A DNA stretch of 64,000 nt from Alopecurus myosuroides (GCA_028641055.1 CM054059.1:44652477-44716476), one strand, 5' to 3'. Positions 11,901-25,650 are shown, numbered from the stretch's first letter. Translations and numbers: made by a program. The notes: generated by a model from the sequence alone, not told the origin.

Positions 11901-13741
11901 CATGGGCTTTTCATATGCAACTCAAATTGCATATGGGTCCATTTAAACATGTTATCATGTCAACTAGTTTATTTCTATGCATCCATTAAATTGTCATGCA
12001 TCCATATCTTGATCATGCTGGATCTTTTGCCGTAGTAGTAATTGTTGCATCCGGTGTTTGTTCGAGGTTCGTTGCTTCTTCCCGGATAGGACGTTGAGAT
12101 GATGTGAGCAACGACAAGTTCTGTGGATGTACCTCTACCTGCTGGATTCCAGGCAAGTATACTCACTTGCTGCCAAATGGCTACCTTTCATCACTTGCTA
12201 CCGATTCTTTCCGTTGTTCTTATTCTAGCCTGTTGATTCGATGCTTGTGTCTCGATCCTATTATATGTTACCTTGCAGCCATGATATAGCCTTTCCTTCC
12301 ACTTCCTATTAACTGTTGCTTGTTTACCTTGTTAGCCCTCGTGTCGTAGTTGCATGCTTAGATTTGTTTGTGCTCGAGTCTTGTTATCCTTTGTCGTATC
12401 ACCTGTTTAGTTGATAGCTGGGTTTCAATTCAATCAACAACATGTTAATCTTTTGGGTAATAATAATTTGATGATAAGGCACCGGCAGGAGGCCCGGCGT
12501 GGTTTTGAGGCCTGCTAGTGTCGACCCTAATAGGAAAAGGGTCTTGTCTACTGATCCATGTTGAGCGCACTAACCGCATGTGGGAAGCGAGTATGGGCGC
12601 CCCCCTCAATTTGACTCGATTCGCATCTCGTCCAAATCGCCACACTTAGTTCGGGCTTTCCATTTGATGCACGCATATGCAGGTACGAACCCTTGGCGCC
12701 AGGGTGGAACTTTTGTAGTCGGCATTTAGGGCGGCGTGGTCTTCCAGTGCTATGAGGGTCCCCTTTTCTTCGTGGGGCTCGATTAGCCGCGCACGCACAG
12801 CACGTGGTGCTTTGGGCTTGATGCGAAGCAGAGTTGGGTTGTGTTGAGTACCTCGCTTGGTGGGTTGATCCCCCGTCTGGCGGGTTATTCTTACGTGTAC
12901 GGCCAAATTGGTGCACCCCTGCAGGGTTAAATCTTCTCGAGAAGCCGTGTTTTCCGCGGTTATGGTTGACTTGGTGAAAGTACTGGCTAACAAGTACTCA
13001 GAACAACTTACACCTAACTAATGATACTTGACTAGTAATAGTCTGATTGACACAATAACTTGATCCATCCTTAATCCAACAGTGTGAGTTATCCTTGGGT
13101 TGCTTCCTTAGTAGGGGGTGACATTGGATGGGTTTGTTTGGTGGTTAGCTGTAGTTGGTTACGATACGCTATCTTATCCCCCTCTTTTAGCCGGATGTTG
13201 TATTGAGTGTCTGTAGTTGGTTAGTGCAGCCCGCTGTCGCTTATTTGCAATAACCCCTTCCCTTCCGTTGATCCCCAAGTATTTGTATCTTGTGATGACT
13301 GGCTACGCCGGTATCTTGTGAGTATGGTTTATCCACTTGCCAGTACTTAACCGTACTGACCCACGAATCTCTTTCGTGGCTGCATATTCAACATTGCAGT
13401 CAACAGGTTTGAAGTCTGATGACGTTAGCTTGGGAATCCCTCCGGCTTGGCCTGGGCAGGGATTGGACGCTCTCGGTTATCTTCAGGACTCTTAGTCCAA
13501 TTTGTATCTTGTCCGTAGTCGGACGTTATGTTGTTTCTTCCACTGTTATTTGGATCTTTGTATTGTATCAGTTGTATCCTTGGCTCGTTTGAGTCATCTT
13601 GTATATATCCTTTCTGTTGTTGTTGTGGATTATTCGTGACTATTGTAATGTTATCACAAGTGGCAACCTGGAATCGGTTATTATGTGGATTTTTGGCGGG
13701 AATGCTGAAATCTGCATAGTGCCCGATCCCGGGCTGTCACA
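8992..13741 (+). repeat. LTR 2 of the array (mosaic)
   Basis: 4750 bp. Its 5' part shares variants with LTRs 3 and 4 (for example AAAAATTC, GAGCCCCCC near 10200, GCCACATTTA near 11205). Its 3' part shares variants with LTR 1 (TTTTCAGACCAG near 11467, AAATAGGAA near 11497, CTTCACATG near 11858). The switch lies between about 11210 and 11470. Confidence 0.85.
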
Positions 13742-14241
13742 AATGGTATCAGAGCCTTGGTTCCGATTCCCGATATTGTTTCGATACGAATGGTTATCGA
13801 AGCAACGGGTCCGCAAAGCCTGTAGGTTAACCTCGCTAACGGTCGTTGTTTCTAGAGTGTCGAAAACTATTTCTGCTAAACTATTTTGGAAAACAACTCA
13901 ATAGGATTCTTGTTTTCTCCTCATCTCTATTCTATTTCCCCTCCCATCTTATTTGTTTTGGAGTCCCCCCCCCCTTGTCTATCTTTCAAAGTGTTAGGAT
14001 CCTACGTGGGTGGACGTTTTCTGAGCCTTTAACCTAGTAGGTTCGATCATCGGAAGATTCCTGGTGGAAGAACATCGTCGTCGCTCCGAGCAAGAATCCC
14101 TTGTTAGTGGTGTCGAGAAGCCCTTGTTAGTGGTGTCGAGGAGATCAACTGGAAGCACGAAGAATCGATAGTCGAACTTCTTTCCCCTCCCGGGTTAGCA
14201 GGTGGATTGCGAGGGCGCAATCCCTTGTTAGTGGTGTCGTC
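13742..14241 (+). other. Internal segment 2 with initiator-Met PBS
   Basis: 500 bp, apparently identical to segment 1. The PBS TGGTATCAGAGCC starts at 13744. The three CCCTTGTTAGTGGTGTCG repeats are retained. No coding potential or purine tract. Confidence 0.85.
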
Positions 14242-17200
14242 TGTAACACCTGGGGTGTTACCCCAATAGGAAGTTGTTTGTTTTCTTTTGCTTGCATCAC
14301 AGGAATCACATGAGCATTGCATTCTGTTTTCAAAAAAAAAAACAAATCAAAATTCAAAACAATTTAAACTTTCACCCCTTGTTCCAAAATTTCCAATTTC
14401 AAAATTGCAAGCTAAACCACTCATTTGCTTTTCAATAGTTTGAAGTTGTTTTAATCAAATTGCCTGCTAAATAAAATTTTCCCTTTTGTTAAAACCCTAA
14501 TGGCAAATTCAAAAATTCAAAAGCAAATCAATCCTACTTATCATATTTCAATATGGGTTTAAAAATTAAAATTTTGCAAACAAATTAAATTAAATAATGC
14601 TTGCAAAATTTCTTGAGCTTATTAAAATAAAATTTGTTTATTTCCACAATTCCCAAAATCAAACCTTATTTGAAATTCAACTAACCATTTAAAATCAAAC
14701 TAATATTCCCAATTTTGGAAATCAAAAACAACCTTGCTTTCACTCATTGTTTTGCAACTTAATAAAATTTAATTATCAAAATCAAAACCCCAAACTCTAT
14801 TGGGAAAATTCAACTAAAAACTTTAATTCAAATTAAAATTACAAACTTGTGAAATAATGTTAACATTGTTTTAAGTTTCTGTTTTGAAAATTAACACCAA
14901 TAATCCGTAAAAAGAAAAACCCCTATTCCTTTTCTATCCCTCTATTCCTCTTTTAACCTTTACAAAAAAAAAGGGAAAAGAAATCCAAAGGAGAGGGAAG
15001 CAGCCCACCCCATCCTCTTTCCCCCCAAGACCATTTCTTTTTTTCTTCTGGCCCATACCCTTCTGTTGTCGTCTTCCTCCCCCCTGTACGACTCCATCTC
15101 CTCCCTCTGATCAACCTCCACCTCCACCCGATGCATGCCGTACTTGCTCCACCTTTCCATAAAATCCACCACCCTACCCTCTGCCTCACCTAAACCCTAG
15201 ACCTCTAGCCCCAGCCGCCGCCAATTCCCCTCTCTCTCCCTCCTCATCTAACTGCCCCCTGCTCCTCTGTATTTCTCCACCATCACCGGTACGGCATGGT
15301 CGCTGCTGGACCTTCACGGGGACGCCACGGCCACCGCGAGGCTCCTCTGTTCCTGGGAATGGGTTCCCCACGCTCCCACCTTCGTCGTCGCGGGAGATCG
15401 GCGCCGGAGCCGCGCTAGGGAGGGGCTGCGCTTCCACGTTCTCCGGCGAGCCCCCCTGCCGCTGCCACCTTTTTCGCCTCCAGCAGAACAGCTCGTCGTC
15501 ACCGCTCCTCCTTCCACGACGCCACCCTGTGGTGAGCGCTCCTTCCCGGCCTAGGCCCACTCCTCCCTCTTGCTCTGTGATGTATGGACGCACCCCATCG
15601 CCTCGCCGTCGCTCGGTTCTGGTCGCCGTCGCTCGGATTGCTGAAACCTGACGAGGTGTTCGAGCCTGTGTGCGAAATTCAGTTAAACACCGAGAACCAC
15701 ACCTCTTCTTTCGTCAGTCATCTGAACCAACACGACCGTAACAGTAGCGTAGTGGTTCCGTTCCCTTCCGCGTAGCGCAGAGACCCGGGATCGATTCCCC
15801 GCGGGCGCGATAAGCCACCCCTTTTTGTGAATTAATCAGCGCCACCCCCCAGGGCCCACCCGTCATACACCGCGGTGCCCTGTCACCTTCCACCGCGCTC
15901 CACTGTGGCGCCACCCTGGCGTGGCCCCACTGGTCAGCCAGTGTGGGTAGCCCAGCCACGGTGCAAAGGGTTCAATCCCCTGTTTTCTTTTTTTTTCCAG
16001 AAATGCTTAATAACCCTCAAAATTCAACTGGCTATAATTTCTAATTCATAAATCCAAATAATACAAACTTTATATGTATTCCACTCCAAATTTTCTGTAC
16101 TTTCTAAATATGCAATTTGTTTTCTGTGTTGCACATTTCAAAATTGTTTCAAATTTCAAATTCAAACCAATCCTCTTAATTTTGGTTAATTCCATAAGTA
16201 ATTAATACTTAATTCAAATAAAACAAATAAAATATGTTTTTCAGTCCAAATTCAATGTACTTTCTGTTTATCAACTTTGTTTTGCAATTTGGGCAATTAA
16301 AATTAATGTTATTTAATAATCCTTAAACATGACCAATTAAATGGCATAATTAATAACTTTCAAATGTTTGCTCCAAATTAAATACCCAAAACATGAATTT
16401 CATCCAAAATCACATGCCACACTTGAATATCAACTTTGTTTTCTGGTTTGCCACATTTAAATTGAATAATTGTTCCATCTCTTATTTAATGCAATTAAAT
16501 TGGTAACCTGCTTAATTAAATCATTTGAAATTGTTTTCCAACAAACTAAATATGTTTTCCATGCCAAATTGAACCACCTAATCAAATATAAACTTTGTTT
16601 CCTGTTTTGAATAATTAAAAGTGGTTAAATAATTTAAGCCTTGTTTAATTCATTTAAAATTGCTGAATTAATAACTTGCTCAAATTAAATTATTTTTGAA
16701 CTAATAAAATATGTTTTCAAACCAGAAAAACATAACCTTTTCAAATATGAATTTGAATTTATGTTTTGAACAAATAAAATTCAATTAATATTCAAACTTG
16801 AATTAAATTCAATTAAACTTGTTTAATCTTGTTTAATTCATAATTAAATCCTTGTAATTCCTTTTTCAATAATTGAAACATGTAATCCACCTAAAATTTT
16901 GTGTTCTAATCAAATATGAACTTTGTTATCTGTTTTGAACAATTTAACTTGATGAAAACAACAAATGCTTGTGTGACACCTTTGAGTAACCAAAAATTCC
17001 AAAACTTAATAAGTGAATTTCAAAATGGGTAAACCTTATTTCCAATTGGTTCTATTGTTGTTATTTTTTTGTTTTCATCATCCATGCATCATACTAATCC
17101 ACCTTCACCTGTTGATTAGTTGGAAAACAAATAATCTAACCAAAATTCATGGGCTTTTCATATGCAACTCAAATTGCATATGGGTCCATTTAAACATGTT

Positions 17201-18988
17201 ATCATGTCAACTAGTTTATTTCTATGCATCCATTAAATTGTCATGCATCCATATCTTGATCATGCTGGATCTTTTGCCGTAGTAGTAATTGTTGCATCCG
17301 GTGTTTGTTCGAGGTTCGTTGCTTCTTCCCGGATAGGACGTTGAGATGATGTGAGCAACGACAAGTTCTGTGGATGTACCTCTACCTGCTGGATTCCAGG
17401 CAAGTATACTCACTTGCTGCCAAATGGCTACCTTTCATCACTTGCTACCGATTCTTTCCGTTGTTCTTATTCTAGCCTGTTGATTCGATGCTTGTGTCTC
17501 GATCCTATTATATGTTACCTTGCAGCCATGATATAGCCTTTCCTTCCACTTCCTATTAACTGTTGCTTGTTTACCTTGTTAGCCCTCGTGTCGTAGTTGC
17601 ATGCTTAGATTTGTTTGTGCTCGAGTCTTGTTATCCTTTGTCGTATCACCTGTTTAGTTGATAGCTGGGTTTCAATTCAATCAACAACATGTTAATCTTT
17701 TGGGTAATAATAATTTGATGATAAGGCACCGGCAGGAGGCCCGGCGTGGTTTTGAGGCCTGCTAGTGTCGACCCTAATAGGAAAAGGGTCTTGTCTACTG
17801 ATCCATGTTGAGCGCACTAACCGCATGTGGGAAGCGAGTATGGGCGCCCCCCTCAATTTGACTCGATTCGCATCTCGTCCAAATCGCCACACTTAGTTCG
17901 GGCTTTCCATTTGATGCACGCATATGCAGGTACGAACCCTTGGCGCCAGGGTGGAACTTTTGTAGTCGGCATTTAGGGCGGCGTGGTCTTCCAGTGCTAT
18001 GAGGGTCCCCTTTTCTTCGTGGGGCTCGATTAGCCGCGCACGCACAGCACGTGGTGCTTTGGGCTTGATGCGAAGCAGAGTTGGGTTGTGTTGAGTACCT
18101 CGCTTGGTGGGTTGATCCCCCGTCTGGCGGGTTATTCTTACGTGTACGGCCAAATTGGTGCACCCCTGCAGGGTTAAATCTTCTCGAGAAGCCGTGTTTT
18201 CCGCGGTTATGGTTGACTTGGTGAAAGTACTGGCTAACAAGTACTCAGAACAACTTACACCTAACTAATGATACTTGACTAGTAATAGTCTGATTGACAC
18301 AATAACTTGATCCATCCTTAATCCAACAGTGTGAGTTATCCTTGGGTTGCTTCCTTAGTAGGGGGTGACATTGGATGGGTTTGTTTGGTGGTTAGCTGTA
18401 GTTGGTTACGATACGCTATCTTATCCCCCTCTTTTAGCCGGATGTTGTATTGAGTGTCTGTAGTTGGTTAGTGCAGCCCGCTGTCGCTTATTTGCAATAA
18501 CCCCTTCCCTTCCGTTGATCCCCAAGTATTTGTATCTTGTGATGACTGGCTACGCCGGTATCTTGTGAGTATGGTTTATCCACTTGCCAGTACTTAACCG
18601 TACTGACCCACGAATCTCTTTCGTGGCTGCATATTCAACATTGCAGTCAACAGGTTTGAAGTCTGATGACGTTAGCTTGGGAATCCCTCCGGCTTGGCCT
18701 GGGCAGGGATTGGACGCTCTCGGTTATCTTCAGGACTCTTAGTCCAATTTGTATCTTGTCCGTAGTCGGACGTTATGTTGTTTCTTCCACTGTTATTTGG
18801 ATCTTTGTATTGTATCAGTTGTATCCTTGGCTCGTTTGAGTCATCTTGTATATATCCTTTCTGTTGTTGTTGTGGATTATTCGTGACTATTGTAATGTTA
18901 TCACAAGTGGCAACCTGGAATCGGTTATTATGTGGATTTTTGGCGGGAATGCTGAAATCTGCATAGTGCCCGATCCCGGGCTGTCACA
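14242..18988 (+). repeat. LTR 3 of the array (mosaic)
   Basis: 4747 bp. It follows the LTR 4 variant set through TTTTCAAACCAG (near 16718), CAAATATGAA (near 16742) and CTTCACCTG (near 17103). By CTCTACCTGCTGG (near 17390) it has the LTR 1/2 form and keeps it to the 3' end. The switch therefore lies at about 17107-17392, a different place from LTR 2. Confidence 0.85.
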
Positions 18989-19488
18989 AATGGTATCAGA
19001 GCCTTGGTTCCGATTCCCGATATTGTTTCGATACGAATGGTTATCGAAGCAACGGGTCCGCAAAGCCTGTAGGTTAACCTCGCTAACGGTCGTTGTTTCT
19101 AGAGTGTCGAAAACTATTTCTGCTAAACTATTTTGGAAAACAACTCAATAGGATTCTTGTTTTCTCCTCATCTCTATTCTATTTCCCCTCCCATCTTATT
19201 TGTTTTGGAGTTCCCCCCCCCTTGTCTATCTTTCAAAGTGTTAGGATCCTACGTGGGTGGACGTTTTCTGAGCCTTTAACCTAGTAGGTTCGATCATCGG
19301 AAGATTCCTGGTGGAAGAACATCGTCGTCGCTCCGAGCAAGAATCCCTTGTTAGTGGTGTCGAGAAGCCCTTGTTAGTGGTGTCGAGGAGATCAACTGGA
19401 AGCACGAAGAATCGATAGTCGAACTTCTTTCCCCTCCCGGGTTAGCAGGTGGATTGCGAGGGCGCAATCCCTTGTTAGTGGTGTCGTC
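18989..19488 (+). other. Internal segment 3 with initiator-Met PBS
   Basis: 500 bp, nearly identical to the other two (one visible change in the C-run near 19210). The PBS begins at 18991. The segment joins directly to LTR 4 at 19489. Confidence 0.85.
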
Positions 19489-22400
19489 TGTAACACCTGG
19501 GGTGTTACCCCAATAGGAAGTTGTTTGTTTTCTTTTGCTTGCATCACAGGAATCACATGAGCATTGCATTCTGTTTTCAAAAAAAAAAACAAATCAAAAT
19601 TCAAAACAATTTAAACTTTCACCCCTTGTTCCAAAATTTCCAATTTCAAAATTGCAAGCTAAACCACTCATTTGCTTTTCAATAGTTTGAAGTTGTTTTA
19701 ATCAAATTGCCTGCTAAATAAAATTTTCCCTTTTGTTAAAACCCTAATGGCAAATTCAAAAATTCAAAAGCAAATCAATCCTACTTATCATATTTCAATA
19801 TGGGTTTAAAAATTAAAATTTTGCAAACAAATTAAATTAAATAATGCTTGCAAAATTTCTTGAGCTTATTAAAATAAAATTTGTTTATTTCCACAATTCC
19901 CAAAATCAAACCTTATTTGAAATTCAACTAACCATTTAAAATCAAACTAATATTCCCAATTTTGGAAATCAAAAACAACCTTGCTTTCACTCATTGTTTT
20001 GCAACTTAATAAAATTTAATTATCAAAATCAAAACCCCAAACTCTATTGGGAAAATTCAACTAAAAACTTTAATTCAAATTAAAATTACAAACTTGTGAA
20101 ATAATGTTAACATTGTTTTAAGTTTCTGTTTTGAAAATTAACACCAATAATCCGTAAAAAGAAAAACCCCTATTCCTTTTCTATCCCTCTATTCCTCTTT
20201 TAACCTTTACAAAAAAAAAGGGAAAAGAAATCCAAAGGAGAGGGAAGCAGCCCACCCCATCCTCTTTCCCCCCAAGACCATTTCTTTTTTTCTTCTGGCC
20301 CATACCCTTCTGTTGTCGTCTTCCTCCCCCCTGTACGACTCCATCTCCTCCCTCTGATCAACCTCCACCTCCACCCGATGCATGCCGTACTTGCTCCACC
20401 TTTCCATAAAATCCACCACCCTACCCTCTGCCTCACCTAAACCCTAGACCTCTAGCCCCAGGCGCCGCCAATTCCCCTCTCTCTCCCTCCTCATCTAACT
20501 GCCCCCTGCTCCTCTGTATTTCTCCACCATCACCGGTACGGCATGGTCGCTGCTGGACCTTCACGGGGACGCCACGGCCACCGCGAGGCTCCTCTGTTCC
20601 TGGGAATGGGTTCCCCACGCTCCCACCTTCGTCGTCGCGGGAGATCGGCGCCGGAGCCGCGCTAGGGAGGGGCTGCGCTTCCACGTTCTCCGGCGAGCCC
20701 CCCTGCCGCTGCCACCTTTTTCGCCTCCAGCAGAACAGCTCGTCGTCACCGCTCCTCCTTCCACGACGCCACCCCGTGGTGAGCGCTCCTTCCCGGCCTA
20801 GGCCCACTCCTCCCTCTTGCTCTGTGATGTATGGACGCACCCCATCGCCTCGCCGTCGCTCGGTTCTGGTCGCCGTCGCTCGGATTGCTGAAACCTGACG
20901 AGGTGTTCGAGCCTGTGTGCGAAATTCAGTTAAACACCGAGAACCACACCTCTTCTTTCGTCAGTCATCTGAACCAACACGACCGTGACAGTAGCGTAGT
21001 GGTTCCGTTCCCTTCCGCGTAGCGCAGAGACCCGGGATCGATTCCCCGCGGGCGCGATAAGCCACCCCTTTTTGTGAATTAATCAGCGCCACCCCCCAGG
21101 GCCCACCCGTCATACACCGCGGTGCCCTGTCACCTTCCACCGCGCTCCACTGTGGCGCCACCCTGGCGTGGCCCCACTGGTCAGCCAGTGTGGGTAGCCC
21201 AGCCACGGTGCAAAGGGTTCAATCCCCTGTTTTTTTTTTTTCCAGAAATGCTTAATAACCCTCAAAATTCAACTGGCTATAATTTCTAATTCATAAATCC
21301 AAATAATACAAACTTTATATGTATTCCACTCCAAATTTTCTGTACTTTCTAAATATGCAATTTGTTTTCTGTGTTGCACATTTCAAAATTGTTTCAAATT
21401 TCAAATTCAAACCAATCCTCTTAATTTTGGTTAATTCCATAAGTAATTAATACTTAATTCAAATAAAACAAATAAAATATGTTTTTCAGTCCAAATTCAA
21501 TGTACTTTCTGTTTATCAACTTTGTTTTGCAATTTGGGCAATTAAAATTAATGTTATTTAATAATCCTTAAACATGACCAATTAAATGGCATAATTAATA
21601 ACTTTCAAATGTTTGCTCCAAATTAAATACCCAAAACATGAATTTCATCCAAAATCACATGCCACACTTGAATATCAACTTTGTTTTCTGGTTTGCCACA
21701 TTTAAATTGAATAATTGTTCCATCTCTTATTTAATGCAATTAAATTGGTAACCTGCTTAATTAAATCATTTGAAATTGTTTTCCAACAAACTAAATATGT
21801 TTTCCATGCCAAATTGAACCACCTAATCAAATATAAACTTTGTTTCCTGTTTTGAATAATTAAAAGTGGTTAAATAATTTAAGCCTTGTTTAATTCATTT
21901 AAAATTGCTGAATTAATAACTTGCTCAAATTAAATTATTTTTGAACTAATAAAATATGTTTTCAAACCAGAAAAACATAACCTTTTCAAATATGAATTTG
22001 TATTTATGTTTTGAACAAATAAAATTCAATTAATATTCAAACTTGAATTAAATTCAATTAAAACTTGTTTAATCTTGTTTAATTCATAATTAAATCCTTG
22101 TAATTCCTTTTTCAATAATTGAAACATGTAATCCACCTAAAATTTTGTGTTCTAATCAAATATGAACTTTGTTATCTGTTTTGAACAATTTAACTTGATG
22201 AAAACAACAAATGCTTGTGTGACACCTTTGAGTAACCAAAAATTCCAAAACTTAATAAGTGAATTTCAAAATGGGTAAACCTTATTTCCAATTGGTTCTA
22301 TTGTTGTTATTTTTTTGTTTTCATCATCCATGCATCATACTAATCCACCTTCACCTGTTGATTAGTTGGAAAACAAATAATCTAACCAAAATTCATGGGC

Positions 22401-24234
22401 TTTTCATATGCAACTCAAATTGCATATGGGTCCATTTAAACATGTTATCATGTCAACTAGTTTATTTCTATGCATCCATTAAATTGTCATGCATCCATAT
22501 CTTGATCATGCTGGATCTTTTGCCGTAGTAGTAATTGTTGCATCCGGTGTTTGTTCGAGGTTCGTTGCTTCTTCCCGGATAGGACGTTGAGATGATGTGA
22601 GCAACGACAAGTTCTGTGGATGTACCTCTACTTGCTGGATTCCAGGCAAGTATACTCACTTGCTGCCAAATGGCTAACTTTCATCACTTGTTACCGATTA
22701 TTTCCGTTGTTCTTATTCTAGCCTGTTGATTCGATGCTTGTGTCTCGATCCTATTATATGTTACCTTGCAGCCATGATATAGCCTTTCCTTCCACTTCCT
22801 ATTAACTGTTGCTTGTTTACCTTGTTAGCCCTCGTGTCGTAGTTGCATGCTTAGATTTGTTTGTGCTCGAGTCTTGTTATCCTTTGTCGTATCACCTGTT
22901 TAGTTGATAGCTGGGTTTCAATTCAATCAACAACATGTTAATCTTTTGGGTAATAATAATTTGATGATAAGGCACCGGCAGGAGGCCCGGCGTGGTTTTG
23001 AGGCCTGCTAGTGTCGACCCTAATAGGAAAAGGGTCTTGTCTACTGATCCATGTTGAGCGCACTAACCGCATGTGGGAAGCGAGTATGGGCGCCCCCCTC
23101 AATTTGACTCGATTCGCATCTCGTCCAAATCGCCACACTTAGTTCGGGCTTTCCATTTGATGCACGCATATGCAGGTACGAACCCTTGGCGCCAGGGTGG
23201 AACTTTTGTAGTCGGCATTTAGGGCGGCGTGGTCTTCCAGTGCTATGAGGGTCCCCTTTTCTTCGTGGGGCTCGATTAGCCGCGCACGCACAGCACGTGG
23301 TGCTTTGGGCTTGATGCGAAGCAGAGTTGGGTTGTGTTGAGTACCTCGCTTGGTGGGTTGATCCCCCGTCTGGCGGGTTATTCTTACGTGTACGGCCAAA
23401 TTGGTGCACCCCTGCAGGGTTAAATCTTCTCGAGAAGCCGTGTTTTCCGCGGTTATGGTTGACTTGGTGAAAGTACTGGCTAACAAGTACTCAGAACAAC
23501 TTACACCTAACTAATGATACTTGACTAGTAATAGTCTTATTGACACAATAACTTGATCCATCCTTAATCCAACAGTGTGAGTTATCCTTGGGTTGCTTCC
23601 TTAGTAGGGGCTGACATTGGATGGGTTTGTTTGGTGGTTAGCTGTAGTTGGTTACGATACGCTATCTTATCCCCCTCTTTTAGTCGGATGTTGTATTGAG
23701 TGTCTGTAGTTGGTTAGTGCAGCCTGCTGTCGCTTATTTGCAATAACCCCTTCCCTTCCGTTGATCCCCAAGTATTTGTATCTTGTGATGACTGGCTACG
23801 CCGGGATCTTGTGAGTATGGTTTATCCACTTGCCAGTACTTAACCGTACTGACCCACGAATCTCTTTCGTGGCTGCATATTCAACATTGCAGTCAACAGG
23901 TTTGAAGTCTGACGACGTTAGCTTGGGAATCCCTCCGGCTTGGCCTGGGCAGGGATTGGACGCTCTCGGTTATCTTCAGGACTCTTAGTCCAATTTGTAT
24001 CTTGTCCGTAGTCGGACGTTATGTTGTTTCTTCCGCTGTTATTTGGATCTTTGTATTGTATCAGTTGTATCCTTGGCTCGTTTGAGTCATCTTGTATATA
24101 TCCTTTCTGTTGTTGTTGTGGATTATTCGTGACTGTTGTAATGTTATCACAAGTGGCAACCTGGAATCGGTTATTATGTGGATTTTTGGCGGGAATGCTG
24201 AAATCTGCATAGTGCCCGATGCCGGGGCGTCACA
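19489..24234 (+). repeat. LTR 4 of the array
   Basis: 4746 bp. Its last 1.6 kb is the most distinct of the four: CTCTACTTGCTGG (22630), GGGGCTGACATT (23607), TTTAGTCGGATG (23680), GCCTGCTG (23722), CTGACGACG (23909), CTTCCGCTG (24031) and the terminal GCCGGGGCGTCACA. This fits an original 3' LTR, whereas LTR 1 is the original 5' LTR. It is followed directly by the target duplication. Confidence 0.88.
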
Positions 24235-24239
24235 CTCCC
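24235..24239. repeat. Target site duplication, right copy (CTCCC)
   Basis: CTCCC follows LTR 4 and matches 3745-3749. Confidence 0.92.
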
Positions 24240-24266
24240 CTGCAGTAGAAAATGTTTCAAAAAAAA
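24240..24266 (+). mobile_element. LINE 3' end with short A-run
   Basis: With the array and one CTCCC removed, the LINE 3' UTR reads on through CTGCAG into a run of eight A (24259-24266). A GGGGACTCCCC motif next to a terminal A-run is common at the 3' end of grass LINEs. This places the LINE terminus here and shows that the array split it. Confidence 0.7.
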
Positions 24267-24381
24267 GAGGATCTGCTTGACCAGCAGATCCACTCGACGA
24301 CTCCGCGACAACGCCTGTTACCTGGAAGAAGATAAGAAAAGTTAAGGAATACTTCAAGACGCTCCATTCGAGAAATAAAAC

Positions 24382-24422
24382 CACCTATTCGACAGGTGCT
24401 CGGGGGCTACTCCCATCGGGAG
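24382..24422 (+). repeat. Stem-loop plus purine-tract module 1
   Basis: A short hairpin (CACCT 24382-24386, AGGTG 24394-24398) runs straight into CTCGGGGGCTACT and then CCCATCGGGAG. It is the weakest of the four modules, with a 5 bp stem. Confidence 0.5.
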
Positions 24423-25541
24423 GAACTCATGACAATCAATCACAGGAAGCATCTCAGATATCAAAAGAAACATTTCGAGTAAAGATAAAATACGGGAATA
24501 CATCCCAAGGTTCATCACAACGGAAGCACAAACTACGTAAAGTCTATCCTAAGGAACTACAGAAGTGCTGCCACTCGCGGCAGATTGCCCCCTGCGACTA
24601 GCGCGGGCGATCAAATCAGATAACTTCCGGGAAAGGACTCCTGCCGGATCGCCAAAAGGACGAAGCGCTACCTTTCTGCCCGTAGTAGCATTGACGGGAA
24701 GGTTCGAGTACGCCTCGTCCAAGCCTGCGACTCCGTGCGCCAGAGCAAACTGGATAGCAGTCTTCGCCCCGGACTCTGACTGAGCAACCGAGTAGGCCTG
24801 AAGGAGATCGCCCTCCAGGAAAACCTTCAGGAGACCACAGCGTCGACCAAAAGACGCCCGTGAAGTTGCGTCAACACTCGAGTGGCATCGCCAATCAGGG
24901 AGCAATTCCCGCTAGCATGCATTCAAAGTTGAGCGCAGGAATCTGTCAAGGCGTCCACCCGTTGAACCCCGGGCAGCTCCAGCGCAACGCCAAGAAGATC
25001 TGCAGAAAGAAACATTAAAATCCAAAGAACTTACCAGCCAGTCGAGAAACAACAAAGGATAAGTGCAACTTACCTGCAAAACGCTGGGCCAGAGGACGAA
25101 GGAAGTCAACGAGATCGTTGTCCTGCTTGGTGCCAGCCTCCTCCAATTTCTTCAGGGCATCCTGGGCATCCGCAAGCTTTCCCTCGAGGTCAGTCGACTG
25201 CTTGCGAGAGGATTCAAGTTCCTTTCGAGCAGCTTCCAACTGAGCCTCCAGGGTGCTTACCCGAGTGACAGCGTCCACCTTCTCGGCCTTCAGCACTTCG
25301 GCTTGAGCTACACAGCAATAAGTTTAAAACAAAAAGGAATTCGCATGAGCGAAAAGATTGGATAGAAGAAGTAGATAAATTTACCTCGAAGAAGCTTGCT
25401 TTCTGAGACGAGTCGATCGCGATCTGCCCGACGGGTCACGCAATCTGTCTCGTCCGAAATAACGTGACGGCCAATGGCTGCAACGGAGTCAAGAAGAGAC
25501 TGCAAGAACATGGAGATGAAAAAGTCAGAGAGGAGAAGATT

Positions 25542-25617
25542 GAGCCTATACACGACTGCAAACAGTCGAGTATAGCCTCGGGGGCTACTCCCATCGGGAG
25601 CACTGCCGTGCACCCGA
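25542..25617 (+). repeat. Stem-loop plus purine-tract module 2
   Basis: Arms 25542-25558 and 25563-25579 pair at 15 of 17 positions around a CAAA loop. The 3' arm flows into GGGGGCTACTCCCATCGGG and then ACTGCCGTGCACCCGA. It lies in an intron of the antisense gene. Confidence 0.65.
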
Positions 25618-25650
25618 AAAAATGAAGAGAAGAAAAGAGCTTAAGTTCTT

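Larger units (their letters stand above)
3750..24234 (+). mobile_element. Tandem LTR array (LTR-internal)x3-LTR, gypsy type, non-coding
   Basis: Four LTRs of 4742, 4750, 4747 and 4746 bp alternate with three internal segments of exactly 500 bp. Each LTR begins TGTAACACCTGGGGTG. The first three end GGGCTGTCACA and the last ends GGGGCGTCACA. Each internal segment starts AA then TGGTATCAGAGC, a primer binding site for initiator tRNA-Met. There is no gag, pol or recognisable purine tract. The very long LTRs, TGTRACA-type ends and Met PBS suggest a Tekay-like chromovirus derivative or a Sukkula-like LARD; this placement is inference. The many short ORFs recur in every unit only because the DNA recurs. 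Confidence 0.9.
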
